A stretch of 64,000 nucleotides of DNA from Lentibacillus lipolyticus (GCA_004145795.1 SEIO01000002.1:62001-126000); one strand, 5' to 3'; numbered from the stretch's first letter, positions 9,007 through 21,649 are shown. Notes: a model not told the origin generated them from the sequence alone. A program made the numbers and translations.

Positions 9007-10278
9007 ATGAAGCCGAAAATAGTTCAGGAACAGAAACTGCAGCTTAAGATGAATCAGTCGCTTATCCAGTCTATTCAGCTGCTTCAATTTACAGGAATGG
9101 AAGTAGTCGAATATATTCAGGAAATGGCCAAAGAAAACCCGCTGATTGAGGATGTCAGTTACGATTATGAACTCGAGAGCTTCAAGCAGGCGGGTGAAAC
9201 CCAGCCGGCAATCGGGGAGATTAATCAGAAGGAAGAGTCCATGTATGACCAGCTGAAAAATCAGCTCTACACAATCCACGTACCGGAAAACTTGCGCCCT
9301 GCTGTTTTATTTGGCATTGATTCCCTTAATGAAGATGGCTATTTGGAACTGGATTTAGAAACATGGAAAGAGCAATGTGCGATAAGTTATGAGCAGGCGG
9401 AAGAAGCACTCGGGTGGATTCAGTCGCTGGAGCCTGCGGGGATTGGTGCTAGATCACTTAAGGAATGCATCCTCCTGCAGCTTGCAGATGCACATACCTT
9501 GGCCGAAGAACTGCTGGAGGATCATTTGGAATGGCTGGCTGATGAGGACATTTCGGCTATAGGTGAGCATTTTCAAATATCGGAAACAGAAGCCAGTGAG
9601 ATTGTGCAGCAAATAAAGGCTTGTCACCCAAAGCCAGGGCATCTTCTATCGGTAAAGAAGACGGAGTACATTATTCCGGAAGCATATATTTATGAAGATA
9701 ATGGGAAATGGAAAATACAATTTTATAAATGGCACTCGCCTGTCATTGAAATTAGTGATGCGTATAAGAACTTCCAGCCGGATGAGCAAGAGGCAGCAAA
9801 TTATTTAAAAGAAAAATATCAGCAGCTCAACTGGCTGAAGCAGGCTGTTCAGTTTCGCGGCAATACGCTGGAACGTGTCATTGAAACAATCGTTCAGAAA
9901 CAGCAGCTGTATTTCGCACATGGAGCATTTATGCTGCAGCCGCTTACGTTAAAGGATCTTGCCGCCGAACTTGATATGCACATTTCGACCATAAGCCGGG
10001 CGATAACCAATAAATATGTACAGACGAAACATGGCGTTATCCCACTCAAATTTTTTCTGCAATCGGGTGTGAAGCAAAAGAATGGCCAGCAAACGGCGTC
10101 GTTTGTTATTAAACAATTAATTGGGGAACTGATTAAAAATGAAGACAAACAAAAGCCGCTATCCGATCAGGCTATTAAAATCCGCTTGCAAGAGGAATTC
10201 GGGATAACGGTTGCTAGGCGAACCGTTGTGAAATATCGTGAGCAGCTAGGGTTGCCAGCCTCAACGAAACGAAAGTAA
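9007..10278 (+). CDS. sigL: RNA polymerase sigma-54 factor SigL
   Basis: Alternative sigma factor for promoters of the -24/-12 type that need an AAA+ enhancer-binding activator; in Bacillus it serves catabolism of arginine, branched-chain amino acids and levan, and cold adaptation. Length is 423 residues. Region I is the Gln/Leu-rich N terminus (KLQLKMNQSLIQSIQLLQ), the core-binding domain follows, a helix-turn-helix lies near residue 320 (DLAAELDMHISTISRAITNK), and the C-terminal RpoN box ARRTVVKYREQL is intact. ATG 9007 is chosen for the gggggac site 6 nt upstream; the frame also opens at 8989. Confidence 0.96.
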   Translation: MKPKIVQEQKLQLKMNQSLIQSIQLLQFTGMEVVEYIQEMAKENPLIEDVSYDYELESFKQAGETQPAIGEINQKEESMYDQLKNQLYTIHVPENLRPAVLFGIDSLNEDGYLELDLETWKEQCAISYEQAEEALGWIQSLEPAGIGARSLKECILLQLADAHTLAEELLEDHLEWLADEDISAIGEHFQISETEASEIVQQIKACHPKPGHLLSVKKTEYIIPEAYIYEDNGKWKIQFYKWHSPVIEISDAYKNFQPDEQEAANYLKEKYQQLNWLKQAVQFRGNTLERVIETIVQKQQLYFAHGAFMLQPLTLKDLAAELDMHISTISRAITNKYVQTKHGVIPLKFFLQSGVKQKNGQQTASFVIKQLIGELIKNEDKQKPLSDQAIKIRLQEEFGITVARRTVVKYREQLGLPASTKRK

Positions 10279-10291
10279 AGGAGGGTCAGAA

Positions 10292-10540
10292 TTGCAGCAA
10301 CTTCTTTTCTATACGAAAGAAAATTGTCCATTATGTGATCAGGTTCAAGCAATGCTTGATATATTGCAGCATGAATATACATTCGAAATAGAAATTCGAG
10401 ATATTCATTCCAGGGAGGATTGGCTGGAAGAATATCAACTCCTCATTCCTGCAGTTGAGATAGGGAATCATGCATTTAACTGTGAGGAGATTAGTTATGA
10501 GGTATTGGAACAAGTACTGAAAGAAATGGCAGAAGCATAG
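10292..10540 (+). CDS. Glutaredoxin-family thiol protein
   Basis: A compact 82-residue thioredoxin-fold protein with beta-strand FYTKENCPLCDQ: the CPLC pair at residues 13-16 is in the glutaredoxin position. It lacks the usual TVP cis-proline signature but has IPAV at about residue 53, which supplies the cis-Pro. Start TTG 10292 follows an ideal aaaggagg. It lies 13 nt behind sigL, so it is probably cotranscribed with it. It would act as a small cytosolic disulfide reductase or carrier; the partner is not known. Confidence 0.85.
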   Translation: MQQLLFYTKENCPLCDQVQAMLDILQHEYTFEIEIRDIHSREDWLEEYQLLIPAVEIGNHAFNCEEISYEVLEQVLKEMAEA

Positions 10541-10550
10541 GTTAAAATAT

Positions 10551-10578
10551 TTGTATAAACAGGTGTGTATGGTAAAAT
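10551..10578 (+). promoter_or_regulatory. Promoter of cggR-gapA
   Basis: TTGTAT (10551-10556) and TAAAAT (10573-10578), 16-nt spacer, placed about 40 nt before the CggR operator, so the repressor would bind just downstream of the start point and act as a road block. Confidence 0.5.
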
Positions 10579-10618
10579 AATAATGTAAACAGTTCATTCT
10601 CTCTTTTTTTGGCTGTAG

Positions 10619-10654
10619 CGGGACATTGAATATAGGGCCGGGACGTAATTTGAC
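10619..10654. promoter_or_regulatory. CggR operator
   Basis: Two CGGGAC hexamers (10619-10624 and 10639-10644), each followed after 6 nt by a TGTC-like tetramer (TATA at 10631-10634, TGAC at 10651-10654). This is the B. subtilis layout CGGGACN6TGTCN4CGGGACN6TGTC with the same 20-nt period. CggR leaves this site when fructose-1,6-bisphosphate is high. Confidence 0.85.
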
Positions 10655-10672
10655 CAGCTAAGGAGTTTATGC

Positions 10673-11707
10673 ATGCATGGTTTAATCGAATTGCAAAAAA
10701 AATTATACCCTGATTTGTTGGATGTTATGCAGCAGCGCTATATCATTCTGCAGAATATTGAACTGCTTGAACCAATCGGAAGGCGGGCTCTGGCAGACAA
10801 CACGAATCTTACCGAACGGCATATCCGCGGTGAAGTGAATGTTCTGTCTAAACAAGGGCTTGTCGGGATGACATCGAAAGGTATGCAATTGACTAAAGAG
10901 GGAAAGTTAGTGATTGACCAGCTAGCTTCGTTTATGCATGAAGCGATGGGGCTTAGTGTTTTAGAAAAACAGCTGAAGGAAACATTACAAGTAAACGATG
11001 TTTCCATTGTTCCGGGTAATAGCGATGAACAGGAATGGGTAAAACAAGAAATGGGCAAAACCTGTGTTTCGTTTTTACAGGAAAATATGCCATCACACGA
11101 AACCATTGCTGTTACCGGCGGGTCGACAATGGCTGCTGTTGCTAAAATGATGACACCTCTCAGCGAGAAAAAAGATTGTTTATTCGTTCCTGCCAGAGGT
11201 GGTATTGGTGAAAAGGAAGAAAATCAGGCCAATACAATCGCCGCCAAAATGGCTAGGCAGGCGCACGGCAACTATCGTTTGCTGTATGTTCCAGATCCCT
11301 TGAGTGAAAATTCGTATCGGACGATGATTAAAGAGCCTGCCGTTATGGAAATACTAAATCTCATTAAAGCGGCGGATTGTGTTTTACATGGGATTGGTGA
11401 TGCGATTACCATGGCAAAGCGCCGTAAAACATCCGCAGATATCCTCCGGAAGCTGGAGGAAGAACAGGCTGTCAGCGAAGCGTTCGGCTATTATTTCAAT
11501 GCTTCCGGCGACATCGTTCATAAGGTCCGTACAATCGGCATTCATTTGGATGATTTGTCTGAACGAAAACAGCAGGTGATTACTGTGGCTGGCGGGAACT
11601 CAAAGGCACAAGCAATCACTTCTTACTTCAAACGGGGTAAAAGTGATCTCTTGATAACCGATGAAGCTGCAGCAAAAAAGATTTTAAGGGATAATCATTC
11701 CCTTTAA
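10673..11707 (+). CDS. cggR: Central glycolytic genes regulator CggR
   Basis: SorC/DeoR-type repressor of the gapA operon, 344 residues. The N-terminal winged helix (about residues 20-80, containing IGRRALADNTNLTERHIRGEV) binds the operator upstream; the C-terminal sugar-phosphate domain has the glycine-rich VTGGSTMAAVA near residue 145 and senses fructose-1,6-bisphosphate. ATG 10673 has aaggag 8 nt upstream. It is first in the operon and followed after 38 nt by gapA, exactly as in B. subtilis, and it should repress its own transcription. Confidence 0.96.
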   Translation: MHGLIELQKKLYPDLLDVMQQRYIILQNIELLEPIGRRALADNTNLTERHIRGEVNVLSKQGLVGMTSKGMQLTKEGKLVIDQLASFMHEAMGLSVLEKQLKETLQVNDVSIVPGNSDEQEWVKQEMGKTCVSFLQENMPSHETIAVTGGSTMAAVAKMMTPLSEKKDCLFVPARGGIGEKEENQANTIAAKMARQAHGNYRLLYVPDPLSENSYRTMIKEPAVMEILNLIKAADCVLHGIGDAITMAKRRKTSADILRKLEEEQAVSEAFGYYFNASGDIVHKVRTIGIHLDDLSERKQQVITVAGGNSKAQAITSYFKRGKSDLLITDEAAAKKILRDNHSL

Positions 11708-11745
11708 AATAAATTCAAGCACTAATATAACAGGAGGAATTATAG

Positions 11746-12753
<1,008 letters not shown>

Positions 12754-12763
12754 GACAGAATCG

Positions 12764-12789
12764 GGGGGAGGGGTATCCTCCTCCTTTTT
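12764..12789 (+). terminator. Terminator after gapA
   Basis: GGGGGAGG (12764-12771) pairs with CCTCCTCC (12777-12784), then TTTTT. As in B. subtilis, read-through would let cggR-gapA transcripts continue into the pgk operon. Confidence 0.8.
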
Positions 12790-12839
12790 AGCACTTACTA
12801 GATTTCTGATAAATGACGTACGAATAAACATTGGGAAAC

Positions 12840-12869
12840 GTGAAACCGGCTGCCTTGCCGGGTTTCACT
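12840..12869 (+). other. Hairpin in the leader of pgk
   Basis: GTGAAACCGGC and GCCGGGTTTCAC form an 11-bp stem with one bulged G and no T run after it. It is not a simple terminator; it may stabilise the 5' end of the pgk message. The gap of 178 nt holds no gene. Confidence 0.45.
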
Positions 12870-12931
12870 AATCTGTCTTATACTAGCCCTTTAGTGAATA
12901 CATATTTCGTACTACGTGGGAGGTCTCTTGC

Positions 12932-14113
12932 ATGAATAAAAAATCGCTTCAGGATTTGGATGTATTAGGAAAAAAAGTTTTTTGCCGTGTTGACTTCAAC
13001 GTCCCGATGAAGAATGGCAACATTACGGATGATACTCGTATCAGGGCCGCGTTGCCGACAATTGAACATTTGTCAAACAAAGGGGCAGTGGTTATTCTAG
13101 CCAGTCATCTCGGTCGGCCGAAGGGTGAAGTGACAGAGGAGCTGCGGCTTGATCCGGTTGCTGAACGCTTGAGTGACCTGATTGGAAAAGAAGTTGTTAA
13201 AACGGATGCTGTTCATGGAAAAGAAGTTAATGAAGCCCTTTCTCAAGTCACAAACGGAGATATCATCCTAATTGAAAATGTTCGATTTGAGCCAGGCGAA
13301 GAAAAAAACGATCCGGAATTAGTAGAGGCATTTGCGAACATGGCCGATTTCTATGTCAATGATGCATTTGGTGCAGCCCACAGAGCGCATGCGTCAACAA
13401 CAGGCGTGGCTGAAAAACTGCCTGCTGCGGCAGGGTTTTTGATGGAAAAGGAAATAGAAGTGCTGGGTAAAGCACTGGAGAATCCTGAGCGGCCGTTTAC
13501 AGCTATCATTGGCGGTGCCAAGGTGAAAGACAAGATTAATGTCATCGATCATCTGCTTGATAAAGTGGACAACCTGATTATTGGCGGTGGGCTCGCCTAT
13601 ACTTTTGTGAAAGCACAAGGCTATGAAATCGGCAAATCATTGCTTGAGGAAGATAAACTTGATCTTGCCAGGGAATTCATGCAAAAAGCTGAAGCGAAAG
13701 GTGTTCAGTTTGTGATGCCAGAGGATGCCGTTATAGCGGATGATTTTTCAGAAACGGCGAATACAAAAGTAGTCAGCATTACGAATATTCCAGAAGACTG
13801 GGAAGCACTTGATATCGGTCCGGAAACGCGCAAGAAGTATGACAGCATTATCAGTGAATCAAAATTAGTTATCTGGAATGGACCGATGGGTGTGTTTGAA
13901 TATAAGCTATTTGCCGGAGGGACGAAAGCTGTTGCCGAAAGTCTGGCCAATACGGATGGTTATACCGTCATTGGCGGCGGTGACTCGGCCGCAGCAGTGG
14001 AAAAATTCGGGTTTGCCGCCGATATGGACCACGTTTCAACCGGTGGAGGAGCATCGCTCGAATTCATGGAAGGAAAAGTCCTTCCAGGCGTACAAGCACT
14101 AGACAATAAATAA
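12932..14113 (+). CDS. pgk: Phosphoglycerate kinase
   Basis: Cytosolic enzyme transferring the acyl phosphate of 1,3-bisphosphoglycerate to ADP. The 393 residues match bacterial PGK. Visible signatures are [10 protein letters not shown] near residue 20 (substrate-binding Arg and Asp), ASHLGRPKG near residue 60, and the nucleotide-binding [10 protein letters not shown] near residue 350. It starts at ATG 12932 behind a gggagg site. The gene opens the pgk-tpiA-gpmI run, with tpiA 20 nt downstream and gpmI overlapping tpiA. Confidence 0.98.
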   Translation: MNKKSLQDLDVLGKKVFCRVDFNVPMKNGNITDDTRIRAALPTIEHLSNKGAVVILASHLGRPKGEVTEELRLDPVAERLSDLIGKEVVKTDAVHGKEVNEALSQVTNGDIILIENVRFEPGEEKNDPELVEAFANMADFYVNDAFGAAHRAHASTTGVAEKLPAAAGFLMEKEIEVLGKALENPERPFTAIIGGAKVKDKINVIDHLLDKVDNLIIGGGLAYTFVKAQGYEIGKSLLEEDKLDLAREFMQKAEAKGVQFVMPEDAVIADDFSETANTKVVSITNIPEDWEALDIGPETRKKYDSIISESKLVIWNGPMGVFEYKLFAGGTKAVAESLANTDGYTVIGGGDSAAAVEKFGFAADMDHVSTGGGASLEFMEGKVLPGVQALDNK

Positions 14114-14133
14114 ATCACTGTGGGGTGAGCATG

Positions 14134-14892
14134 ATGCGGAAGAAAGTAATAGCCGGAAATTGGAAAATGAACAAATTAGCGGCTGAAGCGGATCAGTTTG
14201 CCGAAAACGTGACAGGTAAACTTCCGGATAATAACAATGTAGAAGCCATTGTGTGCGCACCTTTTCCATACCTTCCATCACTGGTGGAAAAGGCAAAAGC
14301 AAGCAAGCTGCAAATCGGGGCACAAACGATGCATTTTGAAGAAAACGGAGCTTTTACAGGCGAAGTCAGCCCAGCCATGCTCCAGGACATTGGTGTCACT
14401 TATGTGGTGATTGGCCACTCGGAACGCCGGGAACTTTTCGGTGAAACGGATGAATCGGTAAACAAAAAAGTTCATGCAGCCTTTGCGCACGAATTAACAC
14501 CAATTATTTGTGTCGGTGAAACACTAGCGCAGCGGGAAGCCAATGACACTATGACACATATCAAAGCACAAGTCCGCCAAGCACTGGAAGGATTAAACAA
14601 TGAACAAATTGCTGCTTCCATCATTGCCTATGAACCAATATGGGCGATTGGAACAGGCAAAACAGCTTCCAGCGAAGATGCCAATGAAGTGTGCACACAT
14701 ATCCGTCATATTGTAAAAGATATTGCCGGAGAAGAAACTGCACAACAATTGGTGATTCAGTATGGCGGCAGTGTGAAGCCTGCCAATATTGACGAACTGC
14801 TGGCACAATCGGATATTGATGGCGCCTTGGTTGGTGGTGCCAGTCTTGAACCTGATTCATTCCTGCAACTTGTGGAGGCAGGTACAAAATGA
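14134..14892 (+). CDS. tpiA: Triosephosphate isomerase
   Basis: Interconverts dihydroxyacetone phosphate and glyceraldehyde-3-phosphate. It is a single TIM barrel of 252 residues: substrate-binding AGNWKMNK at the N terminus, the catalytic His in IGHSERR near residue 95, and the catalytic Glu in [12 protein letters not shown] near residue 168, which also marks the hinge of loop 6. I use ATG 14134 ([10 protein letters not shown]) as it has GGGTGA at the right distance; GTG 14125 and ATG 14131 are alternatives. Its stop overlaps the gpmI start by ATGA, so the two genes are translationally coupled. Confidence 0.97.
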   Translation: MRKKVIAGNWKMNKLAAEADQFAENVTGKLPDNNNVEAIVCAPFPYLPSLVEKAKASKLQIGAQTMHFEENGAFTGEVSPAMLQDIGVTYVVIGHSERRELFGETDESVNKKVHAAFAHELTPIICVGETLAQREANDTMTHIKAQVRQALEGLNNEQIAASIIAYEPIWAIGTGKTASSEDANEVCTHIRHIVKDIAGEETAQQLVIQYGGSVKPANIDELLAQSDIDGALVGGASLEPDSFLQLVEAGTK

Positions 14893-16427
14893 CGGACCAA
14901 AATCTTGCCGCATTAATCATACTTGATGGCTTCGGCCTGCGTGACGAAGAAAAAGGAAATGCTGTCAAACAGGCACACACACCAAACTTTGATCGCCTTT
15001 GGGAGAAGTACCCGCACTCCCAGCTGCAGGCAAGTGGGGAAGCAGTCGGCCTGCCTGAAGGGCAAATGGGAAACTCAGAGGTTGGACATCTTAATATTGG
15101 TGCCGGAAGAATTGTATACCAAAGTTTGACAAGAGTTAATCTATCCATTAAAGAAGGCGAGTTCTTTGAAAAAGGCGCTTTCGTGAAGGCGATGGATCAC
15201 GCGAAAGCAAACGATAAAGCCCTTCATATTTTTGGGCTGCTTTCAGATGGCGGCATTCACAGCCATATCAGCCATTTATTTGCGCTCTTGAAGTTAGCGA
15301 AAGAGAAAGAGTTGAAAGAGGTCTATATCCACGCGTTCTTGGACGGACGTGACGTTGGGCCGCAGACGGCAAAAGAATATGTCGAACAGACAGAAGAAAA
15401 GATGCGCGAATATGGTGTTGGCCAATTTGCGACCATATCCGGCCGCTATTACTCCATGGATCGGGATAAGCGCTGGGACCGTGTGAAGAAAGCGTATGAT
15501 GCGATGGTTTATGGCGAAGGGCCTGCTTACCAGAACCCATACGAGGCAATTGATGATTCCTACGCCAATGGAATTTATGATGAGTTTGTGATTCCATCGG
15601 TAATGACAGACGAATCGGGAGAACCCGTTGCGAAAGTGCAGGACGAAGACGCCATCATTTTTTACAATTTCCGTCCTGACCGTGCCATTCAAATATCCAG
15701 AACGTTTGCAAACGATGATTTTCACGATTTTGACCGCGGCAGCCGTCCGCCTAAAAACCTTGACTTTGTCATGCTGACGGAATTTAGTGAATCGGTTGAC
15801 GGGTATGTAGCCTATAAACCAGTTAATCTGGATAACACAGTCGGAGAGGTTCTGGCGCAGAATAACATGAAACAACTCCGGATTGCGGAAACGGAAAAGT
15901 ACCCGCACGTAACGTTCTTCATGAGTGGTGGTCGTGAAAATGAATTTCCTGGCGAAAAACGTGTACTGATTAATTCACCGAAAGTCGCCACCTACGATTT
16001 GCAGCCAGAAATGAGCGTGTATGAAGTAACGGACGCACTGCTGAATGAACTTGACTCTAAAGAGCACAACGCGATTCTTTTAAATTTCGCCAATCCGGAC
16101 ATGGTTGGGCATTCCGGCATGCTTGAACCGACTATCAAAGCCATTGAAGCAGTGGATGCGTGTCTCGGCAAAGTTGTGGACAAGATTCTCGAGCTTGGAG
16201 GCAATGCTATTATTACGGCCGACCATGGTAATTCGGATGAAGTCATTACACTGGAAGGCGATCCAATGACCGCACACACGAACAACCCTGTTCCGGTCAT
16301 TGTGACGAAAGAGGGAGAAACATTGCGCGACGAAGGTATTTTGGCTGATCTGTCCCCGACATTGCTTGACTTACTGCACGTTGACAAACCCGAAGAAATG
16401 ACCGGGAATACACTAATTGAAAAATAG
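14889..16427 (+). CDS. gpmI: 2,3-bisphosphoglycerate-independent phosphoglycerate mutase
   Basis: Manganese-dependent mutase of the alkaline-phosphatase superfamily (also called pgm in Bacillus), 512 residues. Metal ligand Asp13 is in LDGFG, and the phospho-acceptor Ser63 is in GNSEVGH. The central phosphotransferase insert (about residues 80-310) carries SDGGIHSH and DGRD motifs, and later metal ligands appear in NPDMVGHSG and TADHGNSDE. The Mn dependence of this enzyme family makes it pH sensitive, which matters in spore formers. Cotranscribed with pgk and tpiA; eno follows after a 284-nt gap with a repeat. Confidence 0.98.
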   Translation: MTDQNLAALIILDGFGLRDEEKGNAVKQAHTPNFDRLWEKYPHSQLQASGEAVGLPEGQMGNSEVGHLNIGAGRIVYQSLTRVNLSIKEGEFFEKGAFVKAMDHAKANDKALHIFGLLSDGGIHSHISHLFALLKLAKEKELKEVYIHAFLDGRDVGPQTAKEYVEQTEEKMREYGVGQFATISGRYYSMDRDKRWDRVKKAYDAMVYGEGPAYQNPYEAIDDSYANGIYDEFVIPSVMTDESGEPVAKVQDEDAIIFYNFRPDRAIQISRTFANDDFHDFDRGSRPPKNLDFVMLTEFSESVDGYVAYKPVNLDNTVGEVLAQNNMKQLRIAETEKYPHVTFFMSGGRENEFPGEKRVLINSPKVATYDLQPEMSVYEVTDALLNELDSKEHNAILLNFANPDMVGHSGMLEPTIKAIEAVDACLGKVVDKILELGGNAIITADHGNSDEVITLEGDPMTAHTNNPVPVIVTKEGETLRDEGILADLSPTLLDLLHVDKPEEMTGNTLIEK

Positions 16428-17996
<1,569 letters not shown>

Positions 17997-17998
<2 letters not shown>

Positions 17999-18047
17999 AG
18001 AACCGTAAAAAAGGCGAGGCCGTTCTCTAAAGGACTTTTTTTGCTTC
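17997..18047 (+). terminator. Terminator after eno
   Basis: AGAGAAC overlapping the eno stop pairs with GTTCTCT about 25 nt later; a T run follows near 18038-18044. Confidence 0.6.
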
Positions 18048-18062
18048 ACCCTAAAAAACCAT

Positions 18063-18122
18063 TAAAAGAAAAATCCGAACTGATTTGAAATGTTGAATCA
18101 TCGTTCGGATTTTTTCTTGTTA
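18063..18122. repeat. Dispersed terminator-like hairpin, family 3, copy A
   Basis: AAAATCCGAAC pairs with GTTCGGATTTTT around a loop containing TGTTGAATCATC. A near-identical stem and loop is at 51569-51648. In both places it lies at the end of a metabolic operon and could terminate in both directions. Confidence 0.65.
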
Positions 18123-18255
18123 CAATTCTTTTTTTGGCTATTCCCTACCACCCCCTCAATACAATGTAAAATTTTTACTTATCGAAGCATAAGACATCCA
18201 AGCATCAGAATAAAGTTACATATGAATAAAAGCTGCTAGAACTGGAGGGGATGGT

Positions 18256-19215
18256 TTGTCACAAAAGGTATTGGTATTTGGTGATATTGGTATTGATGAT
18301 ACAACAGCATTAATTTATGGCTTCTTTGACGATGCCATTGATATTGTTGGCGTTGTAGCTAATTATGGGAATATTTCAAGGGAAAAAGCGCTCGCGAATG
18401 TTCATTATGTAAAAGAATTATTTGATATTGGTCCGTCTGTGAAAGTAATTGCTGGTGCGGAAATTCCAATGACCGGGGAGACTCCGAACTTTTTTCCGGA
18501 TATACATGGGGAATATGGTCTGGGCCCGATTAAACCGCCACCTGCTGAGCAAAGTGTTGTGAAAGAAAATTTCATGGAAGTTGCGGAAGTCATTAGACGA
18601 TACGAAGACGAGTTAGTTATTGTCAATATCGGAAGACTGACATCACTCGCCACCATGTTTATATTGTACCAGACCGATATGAGCAGTGTGAAAGGGTATT
18701 ACTTTATGGGGGGTGCCTTCTGGACAGCTGGCAACGTTTCACCTGTTGCAGAAGCGAACTTTTACGGGGATCCATTAGCAGCGCACATCGCTTTAAAGTA
18801 TGCACATAATACAACCATTATTCCGCTAAATGTCACCAGGCAAGCGGTTGCGACACCACAGATGGTTGACTATATTGCCCAGGCAGGACAGGCAAAAATT
18901 TTAAAACCGATGCTGGATTATTACTATGCTTTTTATAAACAGCGTAATCCTGCCATATCTGGAAGTCCGCTGCATGATGTTGTCACATTGATGGCTGTCG
19001 TGTATGAGGATATGTTTGTGTTTGGACGGTATCCAGTTCAAATAGATCGAGAACTGGACAGCTTGGCCAGGGGGCAAAGTATTATCGATATCCGGCCGTC
19101 GAATGACCAGATTCATCAGGATAAGGGAAAACACCATCGTATAGCATTTAATCTTGATTATCGTCTTTTTTATAATCGGTTTATGGCAATTATGACTGGG
19201 CAGCAGACTGGATAG
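18256..19215 (+). CDS. Nucleoside hydrolase (IunH/RihB-like family)
   Basis: Predicted hydrolase of the N-glycosidic bond of nucleosides, used in purine or pyrimidine salvage. The N terminus has GDIGIDDTTAL, the calcium-binding DxGxDD-type cluster with an Ile in the usual position between Gly and Asp-Asp, and the C-terminal metal Asp lies in HDVVTLM near residue 245. The 319 residues match the family. Start TTG 18256 follows ggagggg. It stands alone between eno and the nitroreductase, so substrate preference cannot be judged from context; the family also contains other ribosyl hydrolases. Confidence 0.85.
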   Translation: MSQKVLVFGDIGIDDTTALIYGFFDDAIDIVGVVANYGNISREKALANVHYVKELFDIGPSVKVIAGAEIPMTGETPNFFPDIHGEYGLGPIKPPPAEQSVVKENFMEVAEVIRRYEDELVIVNIGRLTSLATMFILYQTDMSSVKGYYFMGGAFWTAGNVSPVAEANFYGDPLAAHIALKYAHNTTIIPLNVTRQAVATPQMVDYIAQAGQAKILKPMLDYYYAFYKQRNPAISGSPLHDVVTLMAVVYEDMFVFGRYPVQIDRELDSLARGQSIIDIRPSNDQIHQDKGKHHRIAFNLDYRLFYNRFMAIMTGQQTG

Positions 19216-19223
19216 ATGGCATA

Positions 19224-19841
19224 ATGGTGGGGAAAGAGAAGCTGGGATCCGAGGTGATTGTAATCGACATTTTAACAGCAATTAAAGCTCGCCGTTCAAT
19301 CCATAGGTTCAAAAAGGACGAAGTGGACACCGATATCCTGCAGCAAATCTTCACCTATGGCTCTTATGCCCCTACCCATTATATGAAAGAGCCGTGGAAC
19401 ATTAAACTGTATCAGCGGGAAGGGAAACGACAGCTTGTCGATGCGATTATAGCAAGCTATCAGCGGATTGGTATGCTGGGTTCTGCTGCTGATGCGAAAG
19501 CCGCAAAAACGATTGCATCGATGCGACAGTTTTTGATGACTATCCCGCACCATGCGTTGATTTATTTTGAAAAAGAATCGGATATGGTTCGCTATGAAGA
19601 AGAATATGCTTCGGTTTGTGCTTTTATCCAAAATGCCCAATTGGCAGCGTGGGAATTTGGAATCGGGATGCTGTGGACAATCGCACCGTACATACATGAT
19701 AAAGCGTTGGCAGCTGATCTTGGTCTTGATGGAGAAGCTATGAAAATCGCAGCGGTAATGCAAATCGGCTATCCGGAAAAAATACCGCACGATAAAGGGA
19801 GAACCCCAATCTCGGAAAAACTGGAGATTATCTCCGAGTAA
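19224..19841 (+). CDS. Nitroreductase-family flavoprotein
   Basis: FMN-dependent NAD(P)H oxidoreductase of the nitroreductase fold, about 200 residues. The N-terminal RRSIHRF (FMN phosphate and ribityl contacts) and the segment YAPTHYMKEPWN are characteristic, as is the C-terminal IGYPEKIPHDKGRTP. The start is uncertain: ATG 19224 follows the nucleoside hydrolase by 8 nt but lacks a good ribosome binding site; GTG 19254 is an alternative that begins just before the conserved domain. Substrate unknown; such enzymes reduce nitroaromatics, quinones or flavins. Confidence 0.85.
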   Translation: MVGKEKLGSEVIVIDILTAIKARRSIHRFKKDEVDTDILQQIFTYGSYAPTHYMKEPWNIKLYQREGKRQLVDAIIASYQRIGMLGSAADAKAAKTIASMRQFLMTIPHHALIYFEKESDMVRYEEEYASVCAFIQNAQLAAWEFGIGMLWTIAPYIHDKALAADLGLDGEAMKIAAVMQIGYPEKIPHDKGRTPISEKLEIISE

Positions 19842-19900
19842 ATAAACGGGGGTATGGTTGTTTTATCAAGCGGAGGGCGTTGAGAATTGTCCTGAAATGA

Positions 19901-19937
19901 AAAACCCGGAGCCCTGTATAGGGGTTCCGGGTTTTTG
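19901..19937. terminator. Bidirectional terminator between nitroreductase gene and ptsI
   Basis: AAAACCCGGAgCCC pairs with GGGgTTCCGGGTTTTT, with A-rich and T-rich flanks; it serves both converging genes. Confidence 0.85.
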
Positions 19938-19942
19938 GCTTG

Positions 19943-21649
19943 TTATTCCGTTTTCTCTTTTATAAATTCGACCACTTCTTCTGTGGTACTCATTGTCAGC
20001 AGTTTGTCTTTAAAGGATGCCATTTTTTCTTTGGACAAAGTACGAATTTGTGTGCGGGCCGGAAGAATGGACGTAGCACTCATGCTGAATTCATCAAGGC
20101 CAAGTCCCAATAGTGCTGGAATGGCGATGGTATCACCGGCCATTTCTCCGCACATGCCAACCCATTTGTTTTCATCGTGCGCAGCGTCAATAACATTGCT
20201 GACCAGGTTCAAAATAGCCGGGTGGTAAGGCTGATACAAATAGGATACCTGTTCATTCATCCGGTCGGCAGCCATTGTATATTGAATCAGGTCATTTGTG
20301 CCGATGCTGAAAAAGTCCACTTCTTTGGCAAATTGTTTGGCTGTAACGGCAGTCGAAGGAATTTCTACCATGATGCCGACTTCAATCGAATCGGCAACAG
20401 CTGTTCCTTCGTCTTGCAGGTTTTCCTTTTCATCTAACAAAATGGCTTTGGCCTGACGGAATTCCTCGAGCGTTGCAATCATTGGGAACATGATTTTTAG
20501 ATTGCCATGGACACTAGCACGCAATAACGCCCGAAGCTGCGTTCGGAAAATGTCTTCATTCTCCAGACAGAACCGGATTGCACGGAAGCCGAGGAATGGA
20601 TTAAGTTCATCCGGCAGATCCAAATAACTCAGTTCCTTGTCCCCGCCGATATCAAGGGTACGAACAACAACCGGTTTGTCGCCCATTTTTTCAAGCACTG
20701 TTTTATATGCTTTATACTGCTCCTCTTCAGCAGGGAGCTGGCTTTTGCCCATATACAGGAATTCAGTACGGTATAGGCCGATTCCCTCGCCACCATTGTC
20801 AAGGACACCGTCGACGTCTTCAGGTGTTCCGATATTAGCCGCCAGTTCCACCTGTTGTTCATCGGCGGTAATGGTTGGTTCATCTTTTAGTTTGGCCCAT
20901 TCTTCTTTTTGCTTTTCGAAGTTTGCTTGTTTCTCTTTATATTCGTTCAGCTCTTCCTGGGAAGGATTGACAATCACTTTTCCTTCGAGTCCGTCAACAA
21001 TGACTGTGTCGTTCTGTTTCACGGAACTGGTCACTTCTTTTGTCCCCACGACTGCAGGAATCTCCAGTGAGCGGGCCATAATGGCGGAGTGGGATGTTCG
21101 GCCGCCAACGTCGGTAGCGAATCCCTTTACAAATTCACGGTTCAATTGTGCGGTGTCTGATGGCGTTAAATCACCAGCGATGACAACGACTTCCTCATCA
21201 ATCAGGGCAGGGTTTGGGAATGTTACCCCAAGCAGGTGTGCTAACACACGTTTGGTCACGTCCTGAATGTCTGCTGCACGCTCACGCATGTACGCATTAT
21301 CCATGTTTTTAAACATGTCGATGAACATATTCGTAATTTCTTCCAATGCCGCTTCTGCCATGACATGATCGTTGTTTATTTTATCTTTTATCGGATTAAT
21401 CAGTTCCGGGTCATCGAGGACAAGCAGGTGCGCCGAAAAGATTTCCGCATGCTCGTCGCCCATTTCTTTTTTGGTATGTTCTTTGATTTTCTCCAATTCC
21501 TGTTTCGCGATGGCAAGTGCATCGTCCAGTCGTTTCACTTCACCGGCTGGGTTATCGGTTGATTTTTTTTCATATGTCAATTCCGGCGTGACAAGCTGAT
21601 ACGCTTTTGCGATTGCTATCCCGCTGGAAGCTGCAATTCCTTCAATCAT
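19943..21649 (-). CDS. ptsI: PTS enzyme I (PEP-protein phosphotransferase)
   Basis: First enzyme of the phosphotransferase system: it takes phosphate from PEP and passes it to His15 of HPr. The 568 residues include the HPr-binding helical domain (about 25-150), the phospho-histidine loop [21 protein letters not shown] with the active His near residue 190, and the C-terminal PEP barrel with IMFPMI, VEIPS and the GMCGEMAGD segment containing the active Cys. Unusually ptsH is not next to it: an unrelated hydrolase lies 90 nt upstream. It is expressed as a single gene here. Confidence 0.97.
   Translation of the reverse strand: MIEGIAASSGIAIAKAYQLVTPELTYEKKSTDNPAGEVKRLDDALAIAKQELEKIKEHTKKEMGDEHAEIFSAHLLVLDDPELINPIKDKINNDHVMAEAALEEITNMFIDMFKNMDNAYMRERAADIQDVTKRVLAHLLGVTFPNPALIDEEVVVIAGDLTPSDTAQLNREFVKGFATDVGGRTSHSAIMARSLEIPAVVGTKEVTSSVKQNDTVIVDGLEGKVIVNPSQEELNEYKEKQANFEKQKEEWAKLKDEPTITADEQQVELAANIGTPEDVDGVLDNGGEGIGLYRTEFLYMGKSQLPAEEEQYKAYKTVLEKMGDKPVVVRTLDIGGDKELSYLDLPDELNPFLGFRAIRFCLENEDIFRTQLRALLRASVHGNLKIMFPMIATLEEFRQAKAILLDEKENLQDEGTAVADSIEVGIMVEIPSTAVTAKQFAKEVDFFSIGTNDLIQYTMAADRMNEQVSYLYQPYHPAILNLVSNVIDAAHDENKWVGMCGEMAGDTIAIPALLGLGLDEFSMSATSILPARTQIRTLSKEKMASFKDKLLTMSTTEEVVEFIKEKTE

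Noticed and set aside
12840-12869. Hairpin before pgk as a second terminator
   Set aside because: The stem is strong but no T run follows on the plus strand, so it was listed only as a leader hairpin.
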